A stretch of DNA of 64,000 nucleotides, taken from assembly GCA_039621445.1 (NCBI GenBank), contig CP154956.1, positions 61,626,362-61,690,361 on the forward strand. The letters run 5' to 3'. Source of the stretch: Euglena gracilis. Lineage: Eukaryota > Euglenida > Euglenophyceae > Euglenales. Positions 11,323 to 24,100 of this stretch are shown here, in pieces. The translations under genes and the position numbers were made by a program. Within the stretch, counting starts at the first letter, position 1, and each line of letters begins with the position of its first letter. The notes beneath the pieces were generated by a model, which made no database searches, had not been told where the DNA came from, and worked only from the letters and a program-made list of their open reading frames with translations.

Positions 11323-11387
11323 GGGTTAGGGTCAGGGTCAGGGTTGGGGTTAGGGTTCGGATTAGGGTTAGGTATAGGGTTAGGGGC
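11323..11387. repeat. interstitial telomere-like repeats (TTAGGG)
   Basis: About ten degenerate copies of GGGTTA/GGGTCA occur in a row. A reverse-orientation set (CCCTAA) lies at 27640-27695. These are internal, so they mark past repair or transposition and not a present chromosome end. Confidence 0.75.
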
Positions 11388-11740
11388 GAAGGGATTTTGT
11401 TATTGGGGGCGGGGGGGGGGGTGGGGGGGGGGGGGGGGGGGGGGGGGCGCCCCCCCCCCCGCTAGACGACCAAGGGCGCCGAAGGCGCCCTCCGAAAATG
11501 GGTGTCTGATTGCGCATGCTCACCAAACGGTCCGGCGAAGGGATTTTGTTATGGGGGGCGGGGGGGGTGCGGGGGGGGGGGGGCGGCAGCCCCCCCCCCC
11601 CCGCTAGACGACCAAGGGCGCCGAAGGCGCCCTCCGAAAATGGGTGTCTGATTGCGCATGCTCACCAAACGGTCCGGCAGCAAAGGGATTTTGTTATTGT
11701 GGGGGGGGGTGCGGGGGGGGGGGCGGTTGGGGTTGAACAA
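11387..11740. repeat. tandem repeat, 147-bp period, about 2.4 copies
   Basis: Each unit starts with GCGAAGGGATTTTGTTAT (near 11387, 11535 and 11682), continues with a long G/C run and a GGGCGCCGAAGGCGCCC hairpin, and ends with GATTGCGCATGCTCACC. The first two copies are nearly identical. Confidence 0.8.
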
Positions 11741-12034
11741 AAACCAAATCTCCGTGTGTTTATGCACGCCAGGTTGCCCCAGTTTATAGGTACATGCAAA
11801 GACAATGTTTTTCCGCAGGGGGGGGGGCTTAAATCTCAAGAAGGGGGGGGTAGTGCGGATAATTGCGTTTCCTACCGACCTGGTCGGCCCGACCCACACA
11901 GGTCGGTAAGCTATACGCAGTGGTCGGGCCGACCACTGGTCGGCCCGACCAGGTGGGCAGGATCCGCAATTTGGTCATCCGCGATTTTCCGCACGGAGCC
12001 AGTATTTGGGGCGAAATTGACCGCAATTCCTCAA

Positions 12035-12170
12035 ACGCCGGTTCGGGCATGAACCCAGAGCCCCTAAGAAACGGTTTCAAGAAATTGTGTCCAAGACGCC
12101 AGTTCGGGCTGATGCCCGAACTGGCGTCCTAGGCACCGGGTTCGCGCCCGAACCGGCGTCCTGGACACAG
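12035..12170. repeat. GACGCC.GTTCGGGC inverted repeats
   Basis: Imperfect palindrome of the dispersed family, centred near 12110. From 12200 to 13110 the DNA is T-rich with no feature beyond a GGCAGCCCTTCGGGTAGCC hairpin near 12860. Confidence 0.55.
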
Positions 12171-13114
12171 TTCTCAATTTAAGAAATCCTCCAAAACATG
12201 TCCATTTCGAAAACTTTAAATTTGCCAGGTAGAAAAAGTCCTGACCAATCCAAATATGCGCATGTTAATTATTCTTCCCAATGCTGTTTTTTCCACATTT
12301 TTTTCCACAAAATTGCCGCCAGGCATAGTTGGTAACTTGTTTTTTTGGACCTGCTTTTTTAAATTTTAACAATGTTTTTTTTTTAAAATACAAAAAACAC
12401 CCACGAGGATTTGCGCAAAAAAAATTTGAATGTAAATTCTCAATGATTTTTGGCAACTCTTGGGTCATTTCTCCCCCAAAAAACCTTCCACAAATAATGA
12501 AAATTCATAAATTGCATTTTTTTTTGCAGTTTTGGATGTTTTTTTACCATTTTTTTGGGCAGTTTTTGAACTTTGCAGTGTTCGAAGCATGGTTTGGGTG
12601 GTTCATAAACGAGTTTTTTCAATGAAATTTCCTTTTTTTGATGTTTTTTTGGCGTTCAAAAAAACACGCTGTTTTGTTTTTTTTTTAAAAAAACAAAAAA
12701 CGCCAATTATGGGTCCAGGACTGGAAAAAGACCGCTGGCTGGAAAAAGTACCAAGCTGGCTGGACACCCCAGAGGGGGGGGGGAGGGGCACCTTGTTTTG
12801 GCAGGGTCACTGGGGGGGGGGTCAGGGGGAACACTGAAAATTTGTCAAAATTTGTCCGTCTGGCAGCCCTTCGGGTAGCCAATGCCAATGAGAGCAGTCA
12901 CCTTCCACCGTCCACTGGATGCTTGCCCCCCCAGGGAAAAATTGTTCCGACACCCATGCCGGCCGGTTTGGTTGTCAGCCGAAGGGGGCGGTTTATATGT
13001 GGGGGGGTTTACAAGTTTAGGAATTGTTGATGAAATCCGACCCCCCAAAATGACCCTGAAACTCCAAATTTGCAATGTTCGGTAAATTCGGTCAAAATGG
13101 CAGTTTTGATTGCT

Positions 13115-13538
13115 GGTAAACCCCCCAAAAAATAAGACCCGGGTCTTGTTTTTGGGTCCTTTGCCGAAGACCTCCAGGGGGGGTCTTATTTTGGGGGGGG
13201 GTCTTATTTTTGGATTTTTTCTTGACCGACCCGGGCCCGAAAAAAAGGTCATTTTTCAGGTTCCCAAAAGCATCAAATTTTTTCCTTCGGCGCTGCGCGC
13301 CATGTGTAAATTGGTGAAAGTTGACATTTATCATGTTTTTTGCACCCCAAAGATCAGAAAATTTTGAATTTGCATCATTTTCGTGTGTGAAATTGAGGTT
13401 TTTGGTAATTTTTCAGGGTAAATTTTCACCATCTCCGGCTTCGCGCCGTCAGGGGGGGTCTTATTTTGTGGGGGGGGTCTTATTTTTGGATTTTTGCTCG
13501 ATCGGCCCAGGGGGGGGTCTTATTTGGGGGGGGGTTAA
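13115..13538. mobile_element. foldback element, family F (copy 1)
   Basis: A 424-bp unit begins GGTAAACCCCCC and ends GGGGGGTTAAG. It has internal GTCTTATTTTTGG blocks near both ends and a TTCGGCGCTGCGCGCC hairpin near the middle. It aligns over its full length with 18831-19245, which defines a discrete dispersed element. No protein is encoded. Confidence 0.75.
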
Positions 13539-13917
13539 GTCTCAAAAGGTTGCCAAAAAAAAGCAGTGTTTGTGCAGTTTGCGGCCGAAAAAAATCGACC
13601 CCGGCGCTTTTCATTTTGCTTCCCCCTGGGGGGTTTATAACTCAAGGTTTGGTTGGTCGGCCTGAGGGGAGGGGTTTATAAGAGTGGGGATGGGTTTACG
13701 CATGCATTGGAACACCCCATTGAAGGTTTCGCTTTATTAAAAACCATCATTGTCATCGAAAAAAGAGTATGTGGAAAAAACAGCATCGGGAAGAATAATT
13801 AACATCCGAAGAAACAACATGCGCAGATGCATGTCAAATGGATGATATCACAGCAGAATGCGGTCATCAAATCATGTCAACAATGCACAGTGTCAGTGGG
13901 AGTGTGCGCAAAGGAGA

Positions 13918-14668
13918 TTAAACCCCCCCCTAATAAGTGTGCAGTTCCCTAATAAGTGCGCACCCCCCAAGGATCCGAAATCACCTCCCTAAATAGTGCA
14001 CACACAACAGTGCTCTTTTTTTGTTTGACAGATCTCTTGAAGTGTTTTCAGATTTAACTTTGTTTGACAGCATTCTTGAAATATTTCGAAAAAGCAGCTT
14101 TTATGAATAATTTTGACAAAGAATTTGAGACGGTGGTATGATGTTTGGTGCAATTATGCACAGAAATCACAACCAAAGGACTGTGTTACCTTGCACCGTC
14201 TCAAACTGCTTGGCAAATCTGCACTCCCATAACCTCAGGAAGCAAAAAGGTAATAATTACAATCATCCCACCAAAGGCTGTCATAAAAAGTGGTCACTTC
14301 AAGAAAAATTGATGTTGTAACCCCACTCTCAAACTGACTGCTTTGACAGGTGTTTTTAATGCTATGCGCATAGGAAGGTTATATTATCCCTGAAAAAAAT
14401 GACATCCAATAAATAACACCAAAAGACCTTCAGATGTTCTTTATTTAGATGCATTTTTTCCTCAAAAGCCCCTGACTGAGCTGTTCCTCTTTTGATATGT
14501 TCTTGGTGGGCACCATGGAGCAACATTCATTGGTTAGGCAACCATCCTGCATTCTTCAGCAACAGCATAAACCCCCTTTAATAAATGCACGGGTTCTCAC
14601 ATTAAGGACGAAGATTCGGACCCCAAGGATTACGCACTTATTAGGGCACTGCGCACTCATAAGGACAA
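13918..14668. mobile_element. foldback element with CCCTAATAAGTG ends
   Basis: The left end has CCTAATAAGTGCGCAC and CCAAGGATCCGAAATC. The right end has GATTCGGACCCCAAGG and GCGCACTCATAAGG, the approximate reverse complements in reverse order. The interior of about 600 bp is AT-rich and shows no convincing gene. Confidence 0.55.
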
Positions 14669-15040
14669 AGCATAAAATACTTCATTTTCCGCCTTTTTTT
14701 TTCCAGTTGTTCCCCTTCTTGTGATGTCCAAGCAATGAGTCAAGTGATAACGTGTCAAATTTGGGCTTGGACGATAGAAATGTTTGGTCTGAGAAGGAAA
14801 ACTGTGAGAAAATGTGTGTGCCATCCGACCTGAGATGTGACAGTGATTTCTCCTTTGGTCAAACAAAATGAAATTTAAAACATTTCAAGAGTTCAAGAGT
14901 TTCAAGAGTTCAAAGTATTTCAATTTTTTTCTCCAGAGTTTTCATTTGTCAATCCATTCAAACAAACAGGGGCATTAGCTGCAGGGGGGGGGGCAGATCT
15001 GTTTGTTTTAATGTTCTTTTTTGTGAGTGAAAATGTCTTT

Positions 15041-15196
15041 CCAAAAAGATACACCATCGACAGGCTTGAAGAAGAACAACGCACCAACAAGCAGATTCAG
15101 CGGAAGAAAACACAGCTTATTGATTCTCTGTCAAAGGAGCTTGATGGAAAAAGAAAGCTTGAGGAAGAGCTGTACCAGTCTCAAAACAATTTGAAG
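15041..15196 (+). CDS. coiled-coil/CaaX gene, first exon seen
   Basis: The frame encodes IDRLEEEQRTNKQIQRKKTQ and continues as a heptad-like helix to LYQSQNNLK, followed by a clean GTGAGT donor at 15197. It ends in phase 0. The 5-prime boundary is not fixed. Candidate acceptors are weak and an ATG lies at 15011. Confidence 0.55.
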
Positions 15197-18100
15197 GTGA
15201 GTTTTTTGTGCGTCAGTTTGTGATTCCAAGCCTGTTGTTAACATGATCCAAGGATTAGTTTTTGCATATCTGAACTGATTGCATGTTTACACAGGGTCAA
15301 GTTTGTGAGAATGCTTGTATTTTTTGATAGAGCCCCGGCTTTTCTCATCTATGGGAACCCCCCCCTGCTCTGATGGACCTCCTGTGTCACTCAGCAGTGA
15401 ACCCCCCAAATACAAGCCCCCCCTGTGGTGTTTTATTTTCCTGCCAGATATGAAGCCCCCCCAGTAAAAAGCCCGCCAGGATGGAAAATCATGAAGTTTT
15501 TGGCGTATATTTTAATGTTTCACAACAAATCCTCCATTCTGGGCAGAATGGCGCATCTTTGGTTAAACTCGGAAGTTCACAGCTGAAATTTTCGTATGGA
15601 GTTGGCATTTATTTACAGTTGAAGGCCGCCAAAGGGTGCAGAGGCCGCTCAAGAAGTATTCCCCCTCCTGATGGTCTTAAAGCCTGTTATATTGCGGTTG
15701 AATTACCAGAAAACACACTGTGCGGGATATGGAGCCCAGTTGGCATTGCCCCACATTCCAATTCTCAGCTGAAGGAGAAGGAAATCCGCGAGCTGAATGA
15801 GGAACTGAAGACGCTCAAGCGCATCCAAGCCAAGAAGGACAAGGTTGCTGCCTTGCAGGATGGTGGCATGGATGGCGGGGGGGGGGGCGCATGTTCCGAA
15901 TCAGTGGTCATTGGTTAATGCAGCCCAACCTGGAACCATTTTGGCGCCCTCACACCACAGCAATGAATATTTTTGGAGGATTTTAGATGAAGTTTTTATT
16001 ATTATATATTTCATATCTTCACCTACATCTATATCTGTATAAATAACTATCATGTACATCATAGTGAAAAATATTGTATTATTATATTGTTATTCAATAA
16101 TGGTAATAATAACACCTGTATTAATAATGATTTAATTTGTTTTTTTAATTTATAGTTTCTGCCAGGGATAGAGTGCCTGTCTTGTCTCAAAGACCACAAC
16201 ATTTCATTATGACACATGGCATTTCCGGTGAAGCCATTATTAGAATTTCCTATGAGCCCACCATAGCAGGCAGTAATTTACTCTTCTCTTGTCGCAGAAC
16301 CCCGTTGCCAAGGCTTCAAAATGAAAAGGAATTTGGTTGGTGTCCACATTGTGGAAAGCAACCATTTAAATGGTTGATGTGCGCAATTGCGCACACCAAT
16401 AGCCCAAAAATACCAGCAGTATTCCAGCAGGGGGTCCAGTTCCATAGGAATACAAGGTTTGTAATACCACAGTTTTGTCATATTCATCTTCCAGCTCCAA
16501 ACATATCAGAATAGTGCATCCATTATTCTCTGATTTGATCAGTTAAAATTCTTCGGCAGAACAAAAAGCCAAATCGTATAACCTCGATCATGGCGCGCTA
16601 AATATCTTCATAAAAGGCATCAAGGCTTGGTCAACCACAAAGGGGGGGCATTGCCTTTCTTACCGAATCAGGCATTTGCTTAAGGGATTGCAGTACCCCC
16701 CGGGGGGGGGGGGGCTACTGCAGCTAGTCCAAATTTGGCTAGTGGGATTTCTAGCAGATCCCCCCCCCCCCCGGGGGGGTCTGCTAGCAGGGCTAGCTAG
16801 TGGAAAATTTTTTCCCAGTGACCGGCGCGAAGCGCCGAAAATTTTTTTTGGGACCCCCAGAAATGGCCAAAAATGCCCGTTTTTGGCCATTTTTGGGAAT
16901 TTTTGGAACAAAATCAGCCAAAAACCTATTAAAAACCTCATTTTTCCTCCGGCGCACAGCGCCGGGGGAAATTTTTTTTCCAGTCCGGGGGACCCCCGGA
17001 CCCCCCCCCCCCCCGGGGGGGGGGGGGGGGGTCTAGCTAGTCCATTTTTTCCAGTGTCTAGCCGATTGGCTAGCCAGTACCCCCCCCCGGGGTCCTTAAG
17101 CAAATGCCTGTACCGAATTTCTTCAACAAATATTTACATTTCTTGCCTGGTGCTCTGGTACTTGGGAATTTTTGTCAAAAATGTCCAACTCTTGTGAGCA
17201 AAAATCTTCACAAAAATGGTCCCAGGGCCGTCGGGAAGTTTTTTTTTTCCTTTTAAGGACCGCCCTTAGGCCAAAGGGGCGGCCAACGGCTGATCCGGGG
17301 ATCGAACGGGGGCAAAAATCAAAAAGTCGAAAAACGCATTTTTTGCCGTTTTGGGTGGATGGACGATGGTGCCAGAAATCACTTTTTTCCCAAAATCGAC
17401 CCGTTTTTGCCAAAATATGGCCGTTTTTTCAGCCATTTTTCTGATGAATTTTGCATTGACTGTTCTGGGACGGGAAGTTGTTTTTTTTTCGTTAAGGACC
17501 GCCCTGAATGGTCCTCACCCATATTGCTTTGTGCACCAGAAGGGGGGGATGACATTTTGACGGAAATTATCTATAGAAATTTCAAAAGGAACCAAAAAAT
17601 TTACCGCAAAATCTTTGAAGAACTGGTTTTTTTTGTGTCCAGCGGTCAATGAATGGGGATATCATGCACTGTTGGCACAGGTTACACGTTCTCGATAACA
17701 TTATTCATCAAAATGGCCGCCTCGAAATTAATCACATGGGTAAATATCCCCTTGCGCTTTCGTTGACTGAACAACATTGCAGGGAAAAAGAGAAACAGTC
17801 TAGGCTCATCAGTCATTTCTGGCAGCTGCCAGTGCCCACATTCTTTGGCGGGAAGGGGGAGGCAAAAAGATGGTTCCAGTAACCTAGTGCCCCACCAGGT
17901 TATTTGGAGGGTTGAGTGGCTCCGCAATTATCATTGGAACATCCTGAAAAACGATGCATCTTTTTGGAAATAAGGAGGCGCTGAGCACAAAAAGCCAGCC
18001 GAAATGTCACAATGTTGTCCATGAAACAGAAACATTAAATTGTGTTAATATTTTTAAGAAATGGTAGATCGATCTATCAATGGTCCTGGGTATTTGCCTT

Positions 18101-21100
18101 ATAACTTTGCCGCACTGGGTCCAAAAATATCAGATCCATTCTTTTTCATTGTTATGCATTATTTTTCAGGGGGCAAATCTATTTGGTGGGAGTGTTAGGT
18201 CAAGGAATTCTCTGAGGAAATCCTTGGCGAAACCTTGGGAGAAACCCCCTGAAAACCCCAAACAGTAAAAGACAAAAAAAATTCAAGATACCATCACACT
18301 TGGTCACATAAAAATGCAAATGACTTGTGCTTGTTTTTGACGATGCCTCCCCCTGCTGCTTCTTGAGAGACCCTTCCAACAATCCTCTTCCAGGTGCTCT
18401 GCAGCCTGGAAGGTGGAAAAGACGAGACAGCGGTACGCATCCTTGAAGGGGACAAAAGGTATGCCGTTCCCTGCCATACAGCGTTTTATGGCAGTCACTT
18501 TGCACACCAGAGCAGCTTGGGGGTCTGAAGCAATTCTGCTGCCAAAGAACCTGCCATGGGGGGGGAAAGGGCAACTGAGGTGGTTTCAGTGACCTAACAC
18601 CCCATTTGTTGGGCCGAAGTTGGAAATGTCTTACAACGCTCGTCTGTTGGGAACATCTTGCGGCCAGACCTTTTGCATCCAAGGCTCTGATCATTCAAAC
18701 CGAAGATGGCATCTCATCCGTATCAATGCCAACGAGGTGCTCAAATCCATCAGGGGGGACAATTTCATCAAGATTTGCCACTTGCTAACGGTCAGCTTCG
18801 GGTCAGTGAAAACCTGCTGCTGTGCTTTTTGTAACCCCCCCCCCAAAAATAAGACCCAGGTCTTATTTTTGGGTCCGTTGCTGGAAGCCTCCAGGGGTCT
18901 TGTTTTTGGGGGGGCTCTTATTTTTGGATTTTTTCTTGACCGACCTGGGCCCGAAAAAGCACCATTTTTCTGGTTCCCAAGAGCACTGAAAATTTTCCTT
19001 CGGCGCTTCACGCCATGTGTAAATTGGTGTATTTTGACATTTACCATGTTTTTTACACTTCAAAAATCTCAAAATTTTTGAACTTTCATCACTTTTGTGG
19101 ATGAAATTGGGGTTTTTGGTAATTTTTCAAGGAAAAATTTAACCGTCCCTTCGCGCCGTCAAGGGGGGTCTTATTTTTGGATTTTTGCTCGATCGGCCCA
19201 GGGGGGGGTCTCTTTTTGGGGGGGTCTTTTTGGGGGGGGGGTTACTTTGAACAACCCAAAGAATGGATGCCCAAATGGTGTGCATTCTGGCAAGATCCCG
19301 ACAGGAATGGTCCGGGTGCCAAGAATGGGTAGTGCCCAAATAACCTGGCAAGGAGAAAAACTTGAAAAAATGGTTCTAGTACCTGGCTTATTCTGTTTAC
19401 CAAACAATTGACACAAAGTCTTGTGAAGGGCATTTTCTGGAGATTTCATGAGCCTGGATCGCCGTTGTAGGTCGAGGATTGAGGTTTGACCAAACAATGT
19501 TCTGGGTGGCAATATGACTCGGGGGGGGGAGGGTTTTGGCGGCAACCACCCCCCTGCCGGCTGCCACCCAAGCATTGCTTGGGTGGCAGCTCAAACAGAA
19601 CAAAAATAAAAATATAGGTTTTTTAAAATATTTTTAGGTGTTTTAATGCTTATTAAGGCTTTTTTAGGTTTTTTATGGCGCTATCTTTCAGGGCAGACCA
19701 AGGGCAGTCCGAGCATCGAACCAACTTTTTTACATGTTTGTCCAAGAGCAAAAGGTCAAGAACACATTTTTTTTTGCGTTTCAGTTGGATTAACAATTTT
19801 CCAGCGAGGCCAGAAGCAATCCCCTCCCCCCCGGAGTTGGTTTGTTTTGCTGAGATTTTGCAATTTCATTTTTGCTCAAAGGGAATCCTACCAGCAGGGC
19901 GGTCCTTAAGGGACAGGAAAGTTTCTTTTTTTATTTTCTTAAGGACCGCCCCCCCTTTCGGCCAAAGGGCCGACCTAGGGCCGGACTTGGATTTGAACAG
20001 GGTCCTAATTAAGAAGTCCAAAAAACACATTTTTTGATGATTTGGGTGGATGGGCGATGGCCCAAGGATGCCAAGAATCAGTTTTTTTTCCTGATGTTGA
20101 GCTGTTGTCGCCGAAGAATGCCAAATTTCTTTGCCCATTTTCCTGTATATTTTCATTGAGTGTGCTGGTACAGCGGAGTTTTTTTTTTTTTATTTGCTCA
20201 AGGACCGCCCTGCCTACCAGTCCGAACATTTTTAAAGGCATAAAAGGACATTTTCGCCAAAATTTATGGCTCATTTTAAGTCATTTTCAGGGTTTTTAAG
20301 GCGCTTTTTAGACAAGGTGGTGGCCTCTGACATCTGTGGGGTTGTGGCATCTTGGGCAGGCAGGTGGGCTGTCCGTAGCGCTGACCACCAGGGCACCCAG
20401 TGACCACTGGACAATTGCCTGACATTCTCTGGTGGGGATCAGTGTTGGTCGAGGCGCATGGTGTCACTGAGGCCCATGCCATGGCGTGTGTTTCATCTGG
20501 CATGAGAACTTCATTTTTTCCGTCCCTTCCAAGGCGGCGTGCAGCCTCTGCTGTCGTGCTTCAGCACAAGCATTTCCCCAGAAGCGCTGTGTCAGCATCT
20601 CGGGCGTCATCAATTCGTGTCGCCGGGGGTCATCACAGAAGGATTGAGCAGATGTTGGCAGGAGCAGCTTCCTTTGATGGCTCCTGCTGTCTCCATGAAG
20701 TCGATGGGGAGTAAGGGAGCAGAGCAGAAGGCTGGGAGGTCAAGGATCCGATCCCCACGAATAATGGAGTCCAGAGTTGCAGCCCATCTGGCATTCACTC
20801 TCTCGACAACTCGGTCACAGATACCCAAACCACCCAGTCGAACTTGAAGTGTGGCTTGATCCATTGTGGTTCCTCCAGTGGCCGTCTAGTGATGATGCTC
20901 ATTGTATTCCGCACCGTTTTGCTGAGCAAGGCACATTGGTCTTGAGCATAGGAGGCTGGGGTTGCCCGCAGAAGGTCGTTGACCTTGCATGCGTCCAGGC
21001 ACATCCGAAGGATCGTGAATTGGATGTGTGCGGAAGGCACTCTCTGTAGGAGGGAGCATGCTTTCATCGCAGCCTCACACCGTCCAAACCAAGTGCATTC

Positions 21101-24100
21101 AGCAAAGGAGCCGTCCGCTGGATGGCACACCGGGACCCATAAAAGGAGTCACCGGAATTTGTTGGAGAATTTTTTTGCGGTTGTGTGGGGGGAGTGGATT
21201 GGTTCGTTTCGTGTGCTTTTTTTCGTTTTTTTGGCCGCTTGGTTGATGTGCTTCTTTTTTCATCCTTTTTCTTGATTTTTTTTTTTTTTTGCTTGCTTGT
21301 CCAGAGGGAAGTGAGGACCATGCGGTACCGAAGGCCGGCCCCCACAACGTACACTTGTCCAGGTTGAGTGCCACACCAATCGGGGGGCCCTTCCTCCAGG
21401 ATCAAGCGGACCGCAGCCTCGAGCTGGCACACGTTGCCGACGATGTGGGCGTCGTCCAGGTACCAGGCTTGCCACCCACATATGGGATGAAGTTCTTCCA
21501 CCAGTCCTTGAATGGGAAGTGCGAAAGCAGCCGGGCCATAAGGGTCCCTTGCTGGACCCCTGATTTGCTTCGGAGGCAGGTATCCCCCAAGAAGAGACTG
21601 CAGTGTTCTGCATAACATGTTTCCAGCCATGTTACCATTTTGGGGCATCTTTCTCTTGCCGCCTCCAATAAGGCGTCACGGCGAATCCGGTTGAATGCAT
21701 TGCTGAAGTCGAGCTGTAGCACGCCCCAATCATCGGCTTGTGTGCTGCTTAGGGTGGTTACGAGGTGCTGCAGCCCCATTCCAATCAAGCCACAAACGTC
21801 GCGGCAGCCCACCCCAAATTGTCCAGGCATTCCTTCTGCAGTGAATTTACGAACCGCGGGTTGTCGCATGAGCACCTTTCCGACCAATCTGCAAAGACAT
21901 TCTCCCAATGCGATCGGCCTTGTTCCTTCGTGTTCCGGGTCCAAGGGCGGGGGCATCAAATTACCAGCTTCGTTCACTTGCGTAGGGTGCTTTACCTTTT
22001 GCAAGGCTGTCAAGCAGGCGGATGCCAAAATTTCCGCCCCGACCGGCCACCCTTCGTTGGTGCTTTTGAAGGCAAAGGTTGCCAATCCCTCGAGCAAGGA
22101 TTCAGCCTGCCCTCCCGCCTCTCGGCTCAACATGTCCTTGAGATGGTCGGGTTTCAATCCCGGGTCCCACTGCAGACTCCTTCCCAAAGGAAAATACTGC
22201 CTTCCGGACCAAGGAAAGACGGTCACGTCTCTCCTCTTCATCTGCTGGTGGAGGCGTTGCGGCCCTCCTGTCCACGGTGCTGTCTCCCCCCAGCTTTAAG
22301 CATTATTTTCAAGGCGAAAATTTTCAAAAAAATTTAAGATTTTTGAGGCGTTTTTAGTTTTTTAAGGGTTTTGAGGTTTTTTTCAGGCATTTTTAAAATT
22401 TCAAGAATTTTTAATCCGTCTATTTTCCATGGGCGGTCAGAGAGCCATCTGGGCATCCAACCAACGTCGGTCCAGGTTGACAATCAAAAGGTTCAAAAAA
22501 CCCTTTTTTTGAGTTTTGAGTGGATTGACAATGTTCCATCGAAGCCAGAAGTCATTTTTTCCCCTGAGTTGGCTTATTTTTGTTGAAATTTCGCAATTTT
22601 TTTGCTGGAAATTCGAAAAATTTTCCAGTCTCAAAAAATAAATAGTATGAAAAATAAATAATATGCTTGCCCAGGTTCCTCCAGGCCGAGATTTCGAAGC
22701 AGCAAGAGATCCGTCGCCAACAAGAGAAGGCCCTGAAGTCGCAGCAGGTCCGCATCGAGCAACTGGAAGGCCGTCTGGATGCGATCAGGTGACGGCCCTT
22801 GGTGGTGCCTGCCGTTCCCCGGACATGACTCCAACCGGTAAATTTTGTTGACCATTGCAGGCTTGGAGATGACTGTTATTGGTGAAAGGTTGGGTTTCAC
22901 CACACAGAGTCCTGAGCTTTCATCTTCCCATTTTCTTTCTGTTGTTTTGTGGCCGAGGCGGACAGGGAAGGGCCTCCCGTTAAGTCTTTACAAGGTCAAA
23001 AACTCAGAAGTCAAAAAATGCATTTTTATTTGATGTTTTGGGTGGATGGACGATGGTCCAAGATTTGCCAAAATCACTTTTTCCCCCAGACTCGACCTGT
23101 TTTTGCCAAAACATGGCAATTTTTGAGCCATTTTTCCCTATGTATTTTGCATGCAAATGTGCTGGGACGGGGGGTTTTTTTCCGCTTTAGGACCGCCCTG
23201 GGTGAAGCCAGGGTGGTCCACAAGGGACGGGATTTTTTCTAACACAAGGGCCACCCTGCCCCTTGAGTGCTGCCTTGAGGCGTGGGGCTCCATTGGAGTC
23301 AAAATGAAAAAAAAACTCAAAAGCAAATGCTTTTGATGTTTTGGCTGGTTTGGCCATGGTCTAAGGATGCATCATGGTCTAAGGAGACTTTCCCCCCATG
23401 TCGGCCTTTTCTGGTCTTTCCTTTTTTTGCGGTTTCACTTCTTCATTTCCGTGTACATGCGTCCGCCCTGCTGTTTTTTGCCTCTACTTGCATGCCATTT
23501 TTTCCCCCCCGAAATCGCCTTTTTTTGAAGGGTTTTCCCTCGAGGGATTCAGCCTTTTTGCCCTCCCGGGCCGGCTCGAGTGTTTTCAGTTTTTCCCAAA
23601 TTTTCCAATACTGTCGGTTTCGGAAAGCGTTCTTCCACTTAACATCCAAGGTTCAACCATATGTTTGATTTTTCAATCACACAAGTCATTTTTTAAGTTA
23701 GTTGCGTGTTTTTTACATTGAGGAGTGTTTCTTTGTCTACAATTTCCCATTTTTATGTTTTTAGAGTGGATTGACAATGTTCCATCGAAGCCAGAAGTCT
23801 CCCCCCATTTGGCTGTTTTTGAAAAAATTTTTAATTTTGGGTTTCCCCCGTATTTTTAAATTTATCTTGCTTCCTTTTCGCTTTCCCCCACTATTCCCTG
23901 AAGTCTGTTGTACTGGAATGTATCCCGATCAGTGACTCTTTCCGTTCCCCCACAATGACCCAGGACAATCTTTTTTTGTTTTGTGAATTAAATTTTGGGG
24001 GTTCACCACTCGTCTGCATTATTTGTGTTTTGAGCAGAAGTCGCCTGTTTTTTGTTTTGTTTTGCCACCATTTTTGAGCCTTTTTGATGTCCAAACTGGG

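Larger units (their letters stand above)
10830..12100. mobile_element. long inverted repeat bracketing telomere-like and GC tandem DNA
   Basis: Bases about 10830-11115 recur in reverse complement at about 11757-12100. Matching landmarks are GGTAGGAAACGCAATTATCC against GGATAATTGCGTTTCCTACC, and CCCATAAACTGGGGCAACC against GGTTGCCCCAGTTTATAGG. The centre carries TTAGGG-like repeats (11323-11387) and a 147-bp tandem (11387-11740). The structure is that of a foldback transposon or of a duplicated, inverted chromosome-end fragment. No protein gene is seen inside. Confidence 0.6.

Noticed and set aside
11323-11387. True telomere or contig end
   Set aside because: The repeats are short, degenerate, internal and flanked on both sides by long unrelated sequence.
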